Under the pieces are notes generated by a model that saw only the letters and a program-made list of their open reading frames with translations, had not been told where the DNA came from and made no database searches. Of a DNA stretch of 61,646 nucleotides, positions 7,572 through 15,736 are shown piece after piece. The DNA lies in assembly GCF_004104015.1 (NCBI RefSeq), contig NZ_RYFV01000019.1, positions 1-61,646 of the forward strand, given 5' to 3'. A program made the translations under genes and the position numbers. The stretch is from Actinomyces oricola (GTDB lineage: Bacteria > Actinomycetota > Actinomycetes > Actinomycetales > Actinomycetaceae). Position 1 is the first letter of the stretch; each line of letters starts with the position of its first letter.

Positions 7572-9098
7572 CTAGGTCACCACAGGAATGTCGGTGAGCC
7601 GGAAGGGGTAGGACAGCAGGCCTCCGGCGTCGTGGTCCAGGATGAGTGTGGTCTCACCGGTATCCGGCCAGACGACGAGCACCGTGGCCTTCTCATCCTG
7701 GGACAGTGGCTCAATGAGCTCCAGCTCGGTCAGGGCGCGGTGCGCGCTGGTCCCCGGGAGAAGGTAGTCGACGGGGAAGACGCGGTCCGAGCCGGCCAAG
7801 AGGGTCAACCCGTTGGCGGCGAAGACGGTTGTTGCCCCGCCCAGTTCTCCGCGGGCGTTGGCCAGCACCGACCCCGGATCGTCCAGCCAGCCGGTGCCCA
7901 GGGGGGTGAAGGATCCGCCCGTGCCGCCGGTGACTGTGAGCTCGCCCAGCAGGAGTGTGCCGCGCCGTTTCACCTCGGCCAGGCTCACCTGGATCTGGCC
8001 GAGTCCGGTCTGCGGGGCGTCCACGGTGACTCCCGTGGCGCCCGTGGCCGTGGGGCCGGTGGAGTCGGGCAGCGCCGCCTGGGAGCCCGAGCGGCCGATC
8101 TCACCGTTGGTGCCCCCGGTGGGGGTGATAACGATCTCCACACGACGGTTGACCTGACGGGCCTCGTCGGAGTCGTTGGGGACTCGGGGCTCGGATTCGC
8201 CCTTGCCCGAGACTGTCACCTCCCAGGCGCTCAGGTCCGCCAGGGCCCCCAGGCGGTCGGCAACGGCTTGAGCGCGGCGCTGGGAGAGGTCCTGGTTGTA
8301 GGCGTCGTCGGCGATGTCGTCGGTGTGCCCGGTAATGGACAGCGAGCCGCCCTCGTACTGGGAAATGGTCTGGCTGATCCCGGTCAGGGCCGTTTCCGCC
8401 CCGGCGTTCAACTCGGCGGAGTCAACATCGAAGGTGACATCACTGGCCACATCCACTGTTGTGGACTCCTCGGTGGTCAGGCTCGAGGAGGAGCCGTCAA
8501 TCGCCTCGGTGTAACGCTCCAGGACGACGGGTTCGGCCAGGGCCGTATTCGGGGCGGAGTCCTCGACCACCGCCGTCAGGTCAATGTCAATGTCGGGGGC
8601 CTCGTTGACCACGGGCACCTCCACGAAAGCAGTGCGCGAGAGGAAGACGGTGACGGTGTCGACGTCGACCGCACCAAAAGTGGCGTGCAGGTCCTGCTCG
8701 CCGGACTCGGCGAGGGTCGGGAACTCGGTGCGGGTTGAGGTCGTGGACCACAGGCGGCCGCCGGCGGTGTCGATCAACCGCAGGGGACGGCAATTCGCCA
8801 GGTCGGAGACGGCGTCCCCCACCAGGAGGCGTCCGGGACGCAACTTGTCGGCCCCGCTGGCCGTCGAGTCCCCGGTGACGCGCAGGGGCAGGACGGTGGT
8901 GGTCTGGTCGACGCGAATGAGCGGCCCGACATTAAGGGTCAACTCAATGTTGGTGATGGTGGTCGAAGCGGTTTGGCCGGGCGTGGGCGATGCGGTCGGT
9001 GAGGCGCCGGTCACCGGGGGCTGGTCCTCGCAAGCGGCCACGGCCCCCAGGGCTACCAGGACGGGGACGGTGAGGATAGTGCGACGTGAGAGTTGCAT
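7572..9098 (-). CDS. OmpA-domain lipoprotein
   Basis: This is a 508-residue exported lipoprotein. The N-terminus has SRRT, a hydrophobic core and a lipobox ending LGAVAAC with the acylated Cys at about residue 23. The middle is unrecognised beta-rich sequence. An OmpA-C peptidoglycan-binding domain covers roughly residues 220-325 (SLSITGHTDD, LSQRRAQAVADRLG, NRRVEIVI). About 180 residues follow with no clear family. It is probably tethered to the membrane and to the cell wall. The start has a good GGAGG. It lies 222 bases downstream of rskA on the same strand, so it may be read through from the sigK operon or have its own promoter. OmpA domains on Gram-positive lipoproteins are known in Actinobacteria (ArfA-like), but the role here is unknown. 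Confidence 0.85.
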   Translation of the reverse strand: MQLSRRTILTVPVLVALGAVAACEDQPPVTGASPTASPTPGQTASTTITNIELTLNVGPLIRVDQTTTVLPLRVTGDSTASGADKLRPGRLLVGDAVSDLANCRPLRLIDTAGGRLWSTTSTRTEFPTLAESGEQDLHATFGAVDVDTVTVFLSRTAFVEVPVVNEAPDIDIDLTAVVEDSAPNTALAEPVVLERYTEAIDGSSSSLTTEESTTVDVASDVTFDVDSAELNAGAETALTGISQTISQYEGGSLSITGHTDDIADDAYNQDLSQRRAQAVADRLGALADLSAWEVTVSGKGESEPRVPNDSDEARQVNRRVEIVITPTGGTNGEIGRSGSQAALPDSTGPTATGATGVTVDAPQTGLGQIQVSLAEVKRRGTLLLGELTVTGGTGGSFTPLGTGWLDDPGSVLANARGELGGATTVFAANGLTLLAGSDRVFPVDYLLPGTSAHRALTELELIEPLSQDEKATVLVVWPDTGETTLILDHDAGGLLSYPFRLTDIPVVT

Positions 9099-9320
9099 GA
9101 CTCCTCCAGAGCGCTACATGGTCGACGAGATGCCTCGACGGTAGCAAGAGTCACAAACCTGGAGCCATGGGGTGAAGGCACCATCGGGAGCCGGCCCTGA
9201 CCGCGGGGCGCCGTGGGCTCGGCGCGCGGGTGGAAGGGTGCCGCTGAAGGCCCCGGCCCTCCCGGTAGGGGGGCGCAGGCCTTGCACCGGGCGGGAGGGC
9301 GCTGCCGTCTGCAGTTGCTC

Positions 9321-10106
9321 TTAGGTCCGAGTCTTCGGGGACGACGGCGATGGCGGCGCCGTGCCGGTGCCCGCCGGGGCGCTGTCGCCGGTGACTTGGA
9401 GGACCACCAGGGGAGTGCTTGTCGGCTGCTTTGAGCCCCCCAGGGGCTCCAGGGTGATGAGGATCTGCTGCCCCGCCTGAGGCATCATGGTCAGGAAGGA
9501 GAAGGTGGTTCCGGACTGGGGGTCGTAGACGCCCAGCGAGGTGAGCGTTTCCCCGTCCTGGAGCCATACCTGGAGGCTGGAGCCCTCAGCGGCGGCGGAC
9601 ATCTCGGCGGGCAGGCTCAGGGCCGTCATCCCCATGTCCTGGGACCAGGTCAGTGTCGCCACATGCCCATCGGGCATGGTGTCCGAGACCCGCTGGACGT
9701 CCTGGGCCTGGTTGAGGTGGGCGAAGTGCTCGGTGGGGGCCATGGAGTCCATGGCACTCCAACGCCCCAGGACCGCCCCGGTCCCCACCAGGAGCAGGGC
9801 CGCTGCCGCCCTCAGGGAGGCCGCCAGCCAGCGACGCCGGCGCCAGGGCACCACGGTGCTCTGGCGCTCGTTGGCCGCCTCAACCTCAACGAGGTCAGGG
9901 GGCCCTGACGCGCGCCCCAGTCGACCCTCCTGGGCAGTGGTGGCGATCTGCTTCAAGAGGGCGTCCCGCAGGGCCGGTGGCGGGTCCACTGGCGTCAGAC
10001 AGGCCCCCAGGCGTGAGACCGTCTCGCTCTCAAGAAGGGCATCCAGCTCGGCATCGGTGGGGATGGCGCTGTGCCCAGTGCTCCCTGGATTCTCCGGGTC
10101 GGTCAT
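9321..10106 (-). CDS. rskA: Anti-sigma-K factor RskA
   Basis: This 261-residue single-pass membrane protein holds SigK inactive. The N-terminal cytosolic anti-sigma segment (about 1-60, DAELDALLESETVSRLGACL) precedes a basic stretch WRRRRW, a transmembrane helix at about 93-116, and an extracytoplasmic RskA domain (LQVWLQDGETLTSLGVYDP, about 170-240). Regulated proteolysis of such proteins frees the sigma factor. Its ATG overlaps the sigK stop codon by four bases, the classic coupled arrangement. The C-terminus is a short Ser/Pro/Thr tail. Confidence 0.92.
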   Translation of the reverse strand: MTDPENPGSTGHSAIPTDAELDALLESETVSRLGACLTPVDPPPALRDALLKQIATTAQEGRLGRASGPPDLVEVEAANERQSTVVPWRRRRWLAASLRAAAALLLVGTGAVLGRWSAMDSMAPTEHFAHLNQAQDVQRVSDTMPDGHVATLTWSQDMGMTALSLPAEMSAAAEGSSLQVWLQDGETLTSLGVYDPQSGTTFSFLTMMPQAGQQILITLEPLGGSKQPTSTPLVVLQVTGDSAPAGTGTAPPSPSSPKTRT

Positions 10107-10681
10107 CTCTCCACCTCCAGATGGGCGCGCAGCTTGGATATGCCATCTCGTATTCTCGTCTTCACGGTTCCCAGGGGCACTCCGCAGTGCTCGGCGATCT
10201 GGGAGTGGGTCAGGCCACTGAAGTAGGCCAACTCAATGGTGGAGCGGTGGGGCTCACCGATCGCCTCCAGGGCCCGGCGCACCCGGCGGCCCTCCAGACG
10301 GTCCTCCGCGGTCTGAACGGTCATGTCGTAGTTCGGCTCATAGCTGCCGCGGTAGGCGCGGTCACGGTCCCGGGCCGCCTGGCTGGCGCGGACTCTATCA
10401 ATGGCGCGGCGGCGGGTCATGGTCACCAGCCAGGCCCGCGCGCTGCCACGCTCGGGTGAGAACGTGGCGGCGCGCTGCCACACCTCCAGGAAGACCTCCT
10501 GGAGCACTTCCTCGGACTGGGCTCGGTCGACGAGGATCTGTAGGACCAGGGCGAAGAGCCTGCCCGACCAGGCGTCGTAGAGGGCGGCGAAGGCCTGGGC
10601 GTCCCCCTCGGCGACCTGGGCCAGGAGCTCGGCCTCCCGGGCGCCCGGCCCGGCCCCGGCAGCGGTGTCCTGTGCTGTCAC
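10103..10681 (-). CDS. sigK: ECF RNA polymerase sigma factor SigK
   Basis: This is a 192-residue ECF sigma factor. Region 2 (FAALYDAWSGRLFALVLQIL, then EEVLQEVFLEVWQRA) binds the -10 element. Region 4 (SGLTHSQIAEHCGVPLGTVK) binds the -35. GTG 10681 is the most sensible start because the open frame upstream (to 10852) runs into the dipZ coding end; no strong ribosome site marks it. It is paired with rskA by a four-base overlap and follows dipZ by 79 bases. In Mycobacterium the SigK regulon includes dipZ and secreted MPT70/MPT83. Here dipZ is next door and carries a promoter of the same general type, so autoregulation through the dipZ promoter is likely. Confidence 0.9.
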   Translation of the reverse strand: MTAQDTAAGAGPGAREAELLAQVAEGDAQAFAALYDAWSGRLFALVLQILVDRAQSEEVLQEVFLEVWQRAATFSPERGSARAWLVTMTRRRAIDRVRASQAARDRDRAYRGSYEPNYDMTVQTAEDRLEGRRVRRALEAIGEPHRSTIELAYFSGLTHSQIAEHCGVPLGTVKTRIRDGISKLRAHLEVER

Positions 10682-10760
10682 ATGGGCATCGTACGGGGCC
10701 GGAACCAGGCGCAGGCGGGAGGGCGCCTGAATGGCGCCGGTGGAGTACACGGCTTGGCCC

Positions 10761-12449
10761 TCACCCGAAGGTGAAGGAGTAGAGCTGGAGCCCGGGGCTG
10801 GCGGTGATGTCAATAACACCACCGGTGGTCTCTTCAGAACTGAAGATCTCAAGGCCGTTGGGCACGCCGGACACGCGCGTGGTCCGGGCGGCCTCGCCGT
10901 CGACGCTGTAGGTGAGGTCGCCCTCCCCGGAGACCACGAGGTTGACCTGTTTCGCGTGGAAGGACAGGCGCACCCGGCCGTCCTGGCCCACCGGGGAGAT
11001 GGACTCCGCGGTTACCTCCCAGGTGCCGTCCAGGGCGAAGGTGTCCATCGGCTGGGGGGAGGGGAAGGTGAAGGCCTGCCGGCCCTCCTCCAAGGGCCCG
11101 GGCGCAAAATTCTGGGCCCGGGCCGCTCCCAGATAAGTCTCTGGGGTGCGCGGACCGGTCACCGAGGGGGCGTCGTCGGCGGAGGTGAAAACCGGGTCGG
11201 GCAGGACCACGTCGGGGTTGGCCTGGACCAGCAGTTCGCGGACAAGTCTCTCAGTGGTGGCCTCCCCGCCCTCCCCGAAGGACACCTGCCGAAGCCGGCC
11301 ATTGGTGTCGGCCAGGTAGTGGGCGGGCCAGTAGTGGTTGTCGAAGCTCTGCCATGTGGCCAGGTTGGAGTCCACGGCCACGGGGTAGGTGATGCCGAGC
11401 CTGTCAGCCCCACCGCGCACATTGTCGACCTCCTTTTCGAAGGCGTACTCCGGGGAGTGGACCCCGATGACCTGTAGGCCCGAGTCCGCGTAGGTGTCGT
11501 GGAGCGCTTGGATGCCGGGGATGGAACGCTGGCAGTTAATGCAGGAGTAGGCCCAGAAGTCGATGAGCCGGACCTTGCCGGCCAGGTCGGCCTGGCTCAA
11601 GGGCTGCTCGCCGGGGGTATTGAGCCAGGCCACGATCCCCGTGACGTCCGGTAGAGGACCACAGTCGGCCAACTCGGTCGCCCCGTCCAGGCAGGCCCCA
11701 TTCGTGCCCGCACCGCTGGAGCCGCGCAGCGCCTGGTCCGTGCCCGCCTGCAAGGAGGCGGTGTAGTCGGGCAGGGCGCGCTGGAGGACGGCGGGCAGAT
11801 CGAAGACCAGCCCCACGGACAGGGCGATCATGAGGGCGCCGGCGGTTATGCGCACGCCGCGCTGGCGGGTGCGGAAGGCCTTGAGGCGCTGGGTGATGCC
11901 CCGCCCCGCCAGGGCGAAGGCGAGCAGGGGCACGGCCGTGCCCAGACCGAAGGAGACAGCCAGGGTGACGGTGTCAGCTCCGATCCGCCCGGTGGACCCG
12001 GCCACGGAGACGGCTGCCAGCACAGGGCCGGCGCAGGGCACATAGGCAGCGCCCAGGACCAGGCCCAGGACCAGGCCGTTGCCGGGCCTGTGTGAGCCCG
12101 CCTTCTGGAAACGGGCGAAGGGGCGCTCCATAACCTCCATGACTCGCGGGATGATCATGCCCACGCCAATGAGGGCGAGCAGCACAATCCCGGCCCAGCG
12201 GATGATGTCCTGCGGCAGGTGCAGAAGGTTGAGGAGGGTCGATCCCAGGAGCGTGAAGACCGTGAAGCTGGTGACCAGGCCGGCGACCACAAGATAGGGC
12301 CGCCAGCGGGAGGGGACGGCTTGCTCGGAGCCGGGCCTGGCGCCCTGTGCGCCGCCGGAGAAGAAGATGACCGGCAGAACCGGCAGGATGCACGGGGAGA
12401 TGCCCGTGATAAGGCCTCCGAGGAGGCCGATGAGGACAAGGCTGGTCAT
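10761..12449 (-). CDS. dipZ: DipZ: CcdA-type electron conduit fused to thioredoxin domain
   Basis: This 562-residue membrane protein carries reducing power across the membrane. The N-terminal CcdA half has about six helices with the two redox Cys motifs GISPCILP and AYVPCAGP. An extracytoplasmic thioredoxin-like domain follows with the DipZ-type site SCINC (Cys303 and Cys306). The C-terminal jelly-roll domain (about residues 430-562) is also typical of DipZ. ATG 12449 has AGGAG six bases upstream; the open frame upstream lacks support. A SigK-like promoter lies 36-63 bases upstream, and the same motif points the other way to the Met-repeat lipoprotein. It heads a dipZ-sigK-rskA operon. It probably reduces disulfides or methionine sulfoxide reductases outside the membrane. 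Confidence 0.93.
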   Translation of the reverse strand: MTSLVLIGLLGGLITGISPCILPVLPVIFFSGGAQGARPGSEQAVPSRWRPYLVVAGLVTSFTVFTLLGSTLLNLLHLPQDIIRWAGIVLLALIGVGMIIPRVMEVMERPFARFQKAGSHRPGNGLVLGLVLGAAYVPCAGPVLAAVSVAGSTGRIGADTVTLAVSFGLGTAVPLLAFALAGRGITQRLKAFRTRQRGVRITAGALMIALSVGLVFDLPAVLQRALPDYTASLQAGTDQALRGSSGAGTNGACLDGATELADCGPLPDVTGIVAWLNTPGEQPLSQADLAGKVRLIDFWAYSCINCQRSIPGIQALHDTYADSGLQVIGVHSPEYAFEKEVDNVRGGADRLGITYPVAVDSNLATWQSFDNHYWPAHYLADTNGRLRQVSFGEGGEATTERLVRELLVQANPDVVLPDPVFTSADDAPSVTGPRTPETYLGAARAQNFAPGPLEEGRQAFTFPSPQPMDTFALDGTWEVTAESISPVGQDGRVRLSFHAKQVNLVVSGEGDLTYSVDGEAARTTRVSGVPNGLEIFSSEETTGGVIDITASPGLQLYSFTFG

Positions 12450-12484
12450 GTGTGCTCCTAGTCGACGAGGGTCTGTCGCACACA

Positions 12485-12512
12485 GTTCGGAACAGAGGGA
12501 CCTATGGATTGG
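12485..12512 (-). promoter_or_regulatory. SigK-type promoter for dipZ
   Basis: Reading the minus strand, CCAATCC (12512-12506) is followed by 15 bases and CCGAAC (12490-12485), 36 bases before the dipZ start. The motif pair is identical to the one facing the lipoprotein. It resembles the CCATCC/CCGAAT-like elements I recall for mycobacterial SigK. Confidence 0.65.
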
Positions 12513-12532
12513 AGAAAACTGATCCAGATTCT

Positions 12533-12560
12533 CCAATCCGTCGGGTGGAGGGCTCCGAAC
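12533..12560 (+). promoter_or_regulatory. SigK-type promoter for Met-repeat lipoprotein
   Basis: CCAATCC (12533-12539), 15 bases, then CCGAAC (12555-12560), 57 bases before the lipoprotein start. The -35 elements of this and the dipZ promoter form an 11-bp perfect inverted repeat (12506-12516 and 12529-12539), so the two promoters fire back to back. Confidence 0.65.
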
Positions 12561-12617
12561 AGGTCAGTGAGAGGCGCCGATGTGGTGCCTGAAACCCAAC
12601 TCCTAAGGAGACTCCTC

Positions 12618-12857
12618 ATGCGCATCCGCAAGATCGCCGTCGTGTCCGCCCTCGTCGCCACCGCCGCCGTGGGCCTGGCCGCCTGCGGCAACGACAGCAC
12701 TGCCGAGACGAAGGACCCGGCCAGCCAGAGCCAGACCAGTGACTCCATGAGCGACGACAACAAGATGTCAGACGGCGACAAGATGAGCGACGACAACAAG
12801 ATGAGCGACGGCGACAAGATGGATGACCACGACAAGATGAGTGACACCGAGAAGTAA
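12618..12857 (+). CDS. Small lipoprotein of Met-containing hexapeptide repeats (MXKDX-like)
   Basis: This is a 79-residue exported lipoprotein. ATG 12618 has AAGGAG seven bases upstream. The signal peptide ends in the lipobox LAAC (Cys about residue 22). After a short Thr/Ser/Gln linker, residues 44-79 are six back-to-back hexapeptides of the form M-[SD]-D-x-[NDE]-K running to the stop codon. This resembles the pentapeptide MXKDX repeat proteins, which are exported low-complexity proteins often tied to ECF sigma factors. It is divergent from dipZ under an identical promoter. Regularly spaced Met beside Asp could bind metal or act as a sacrificial oxidation target kept reduced through DipZ; that is inference. 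Confidence 0.88.
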   Translation: MRIRKIAVVSALVATAAVGLAACGNDSTAETKDPASQSQTSDSMSDDNKMSDGDKMSDDNKMSDGDKMDDHDKMSDTEK

Positions 12858-12891
12858 GGGGGGCACCGGCCAATGGCCGCGCCCCGCCCTC

Positions 12892-12937
12892 ATACGTGTT
12901 GTTCCCCGCCACGGCCGCGGCGGGGAACAACACGTAT
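12892..12937. terminator. 19-bp perfect inverted repeat, bidirectional terminator candidate
   Basis: The arms 12892-12910 and 12919-12937 pair perfectly over 19 bases around an eight-base loop. It lies between the convergent lipoprotein and GH31 genes and lacks a U-tract after the stem on either strand. Confidence 0.7.
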
Positions 12938-12978
12938 AACAGCCTCAAGAAGGCTTAGCGGTGGGCGCGGTCCGGGCG

Positions 12979-15498
12979 TCAGGCGACCTCCGCAACCGCC
13001 CCCAGCAGCCCCTCAGGGACTCCAGCCGCCCGCAGCGCACCCAGGAGTTCAACACCCTTCAGCCCAGCTTCTACGGCCGCCCAGGCCATGTCCTTGACCG
13101 CGTAGTCAATCTGCGCGGCATCCAGGAGTTCGAAGACCTCCCCGCGCAGGTCGGCGCCGCGCTCCAGGACGCCGCTGACCTCCACAGTCAGGCCCGCGCG
13201 CAGGGCGGCCTCCTCCACCTGGCCGACCTCGACGCTTAGACCCGGCCCGAGGGTGAAACCGTCGGCGGCGCGAGGACGCACCGCCCGGGCTCCACAAGGG
13301 CGGCCGTCCAGGCTCACCCGCACCTGCCCCTCGGCCGCCCGGACCCCCAGGAACTCGATGGTGAGGCGACGGCGCTGCGGGGCGACGGAGTCGGCGTCCC
13401 GCTGGAGAATATGCAGACTCACGCCGCAGGCCGACCAGGTGGTGGTCAGTCGCGTGCTGACCACGGAGCCCGGCCCAGGGTCGGCGGAGGCGTCATCCTC
13501 CTCCAGAACGAACTCGCCGTCGGCGCCGGGCACCACCAGGACACTGAGGTGGTGCGGGTTGCTTCCGGCCGCCTCCGATAGATTCCCGGCCAGCGGCAGG
13601 ACAGTGCCGGCGCGCGCCAACACCGGCACCCGCTCCAGCGGGCGGAAGAAGGTCAGGGCGCGCCCCGCGGGCGACTGGGCCTCATAGCGCCGCCCAGTAG
13701 GCAGGTCCCACCACACCCCAGGGGGCAGCCACGCGTCTTCGCGGCCCAGGCCGGTAACGGCGTCCAGTCGGTGGACCATGGGAACCACCACGAGGTCCCC
13801 GAAGAGGAAGGTGCTCAAGTGCTCATAGGCGCCCACCTGGAGGGGGTGGTCGTGGTAGAGCGGACGGACCATGCCCACGCCCTCACTGTGGGCGCGGCGC
13901 GCCCACGTGTAGAGGCTGGGCACCAGACGGTGGCGCAGCCGCAGGTAAGCCTCCATGGTGGCGCGCGCATCCCGAGGGTAGCGCCACGGTTCCTTGGAAC
14001 TGAACGCCGAACTGCTCGAGTGGAGACGATTAATGGGGGAGAAGCAGCCCAACTGCGCCCAGCGGGCCGAGCGGGCCGGATCCGCACTGCCCAGCATGTG
14101 CCCGCCAATGTCGTGAGACCACCAGTAGTAGCCGATATTGGCGGCCGTGGCAGTGAATACCGGCTGGAAGGCCAGCGAGTCCCAGGTGGCGTGCGTGTCA
14201 CCCGAGAAGCCCACCGGGGTGCGGTGGCTGGAGGCATCGGCGAAGCGCGAGAGGATAGCGGGACGACGACGCGCAGTGCCCGAGCCGGTGATGCGCTCGC
14301 GACCGGAGTCGAGGTAGTGGACGTGGTTGAGCATCCACAGCGGGTCCAGGCCCGGAACGTCGGTCACCCCGCCCTGCTGCCAGTCCAGCCACCAGAAGTC
14401 CACGCCCTCCTCCTCCCGGGGGTGGTGGGCGTGGGCGAGGTAGGCGGCGGTGACTTCTTTGTCGCCAATGTTGAAGGGGATGGCGGCGCCACCGGCGGGA
14501 TCCAGGCCGAGCTGGCGGGCCATGGGCGCATAGGCCTCCTCGTGGCGGCGGACGCCTGCGGCGGGGTGAAGGTTGAGGGTGACCAGCATGCCGCGCTCGT
14601 GCAGGGCGGCCAGGAATCGCTGCGGGTCGGGGAACAGGTCCCGGTTCCAGGTGTAGCCGGTCCAGCCGTTGCCAATACTCGGATCAATGTCCACCTCGTG
14701 CCAGTCCATGTCCACTACGGCCACGGACACGGGCAGGCCTTCGGCGGCGAAACGGTCCATAAGGGCCAGGTACTCGGCCTCGGAGTAGGGGTGGTACCGG
14801 CTCCACCAGTTGCCCAGCAGCGCGCGGTCAATGAGCGGGGTGGGGCCGGTTAGGCGGAAGAAGTCCCGCAGTGCGGCAAGGTAGTCCTGGCCGTATCCGA
14901 AGAGGTAGAGGTCCTGGTCGGGCGTGGTCCCGTCCACGGGGCTGGCCGAGGGGCGGGGGCGCACCCACTGGTCGGCCTGAAGCAGCAGGGAGGCGGAGTC
15001 ATCCAGGACCGCCCAGCCGCTCATGGACAGCAGCCCGGGGGACAGGACGACGGCGCCATCGGTCGCATCCAGGGTGCGGGCGGTGCCGCCCAAGTTCGTC
15101 GGATAGGGCTCCTGGGGGTCCCATGCGTCCCCGAAGTGCCAGGTGCCGCCGTAGACATGGAGGACTTTGCTGCGCACGGTCACGCTCAACCCGGAGCGGG
15201 AGAACCCGCGCGAAGGCCGGTAGCGCAGGTGGAGGTGGTCGGTGAGGATCTCCAGGACTTCCTCCCCGGACACTCCGCTACGGCGCACCTGGAAGTCGGG
15301 GACGGGCCCCAGATCGCGGTTGAGGACCAACTGGGTGGCGGCGTCGGTGAAGGCAGTGGCGGGGTCGGCCACATGCTCCATGCGAATGAGCCGGCTGGTG
15401 AGCACCGTGAAGCGATAGCCGGGCCCCTCCACGATCGCCTCGGGGCGGGCGGGGGCGGGGCGGGGCCGGTCGGGGGCGTTGGACAGTGGTGAGGTCAT
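12979..15498 (-). CDS. Glycoside hydrolase family 31 alpha-glucosidase
   Basis: This 839-residue GH31 enzyme hydrolyses alpha-glucosidic bonds. It lacks a signal peptide, so it should be cytoplasmic. An N-terminal beta-sandwich (to about 230) precedes the catalytic barrel: GNWWSRYHPYSEAEY, WWLDWQQG with the nucleophile Asp372, and GFSGDTHATWDS with the acid/base Asp434. DIGGH and RHRLVPSLYTWA are further family motifs. The C-terminal beta domains include VLPPGVWWDLPTG-type sequence. ATG 15498 is preferred; the frame upstream (to 15792) is antisense to the GH13 leader. It is divergent from a GH13 glucosidase, so the two probably share regulation. Substrate (maltose, isomaltose or another) cannot be fixed from sequence. 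Confidence 0.92.
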   Translation of the reverse strand: MTSPLSNAPDRPRPAPARPEAIVEGPGYRFTVLTSRLIRMEHVADPATAFTDAATQLVLNRDLGPVPDFQVRRSGVSGEEVLEILTDHLHLRYRPSRGFSRSGLSVTVRSKVLHVYGGTWHFGDAWDPQEPYPTNLGGTARTLDATDGAVVLSPGLLSMSGWAVLDDSASLLLQADQWVRPRPSASPVDGTTPDQDLYLFGYGQDYLAALRDFFRLTGPTPLIDRALLGNWWSRYHPYSEAEYLALMDRFAAEGLPVSVAVVDMDWHEVDIDPSIGNGWTGYTWNRDLFPDPQRFLAALHERGMLVTLNLHPAAGVRRHEEAYAPMARQLGLDPAGGAAIPFNIGDKEVTAAYLAHAHHPREEEGVDFWWLDWQQGGVTDVPGLDPLWMLNHVHYLDSGRERITGSGTARRRPAILSRFADASSHRTPVGFSGDTHATWDSLAFQPVFTATAANIGYYWWSHDIGGHMLGSADPARSARWAQLGCFSPINRLHSSSSAFSSKEPWRYPRDARATMEAYLRLRHRLVPSLYTWARRAHSEGVGMVRPLYHDHPLQVGAYEHLSTFLFGDLVVVPMVHRLDAVTGLGREDAWLPPGVWWDLPTGRRYEAQSPAGRALTFFRPLERVPVLARAGTVLPLAGNLSEAAGSNPHHLSVLVVPGADGEFVLEEDDASADPGPGSVVSTRLTTTWSACGVSLHILQRDADSVAPQRRRLTIEFLGVRAAEGQVRVSLDGRPCGARAVRPRAADGFTLGPGLSVEVGQVEEAALRAGLTVEVSGVLERGADLRGEVFELLDAAQIDYAVKDMAWAAVEAGLKGVELLGALRAAGVPEGLLGAVAEVA

Positions 15499-15622
15499 GG
15501 CAGTCAGCCTGTCACTGTGGTCGAGGCGGCGCCCGCGCTCAAGCGGTTCTGGAGGACCAGATGGGCCACGGGCACCAGGCCGGCGGGCCGCGCCCCGCCC
15601 ACGGTCAGAACCCGCTTGTGCC

Positions 15623-15642
15623 GGGAGGAGTCGTATCCTCCC
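15623..15642. promoter_or_regulatory. Inverted repeat in the divergent glucosidase promoter region
   Basis: GGGAGGA-GTCGTA-TCCTCCC lies in the 238-base gap between the two glucosidase genes, 94 bases before the GH13 start. It may be an operator; no cognate regulator is in the window. Confidence 0.3.
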
Positions 15643-15736
15643 TGGAGGACCCCGACCGCGGGCCGCGGCGCTCCCACCGCCTACCAGCTCGTTCGCGGCC
15701 CCACCCGCCTTGGACCACACGCCATGAGGAGAAGCG

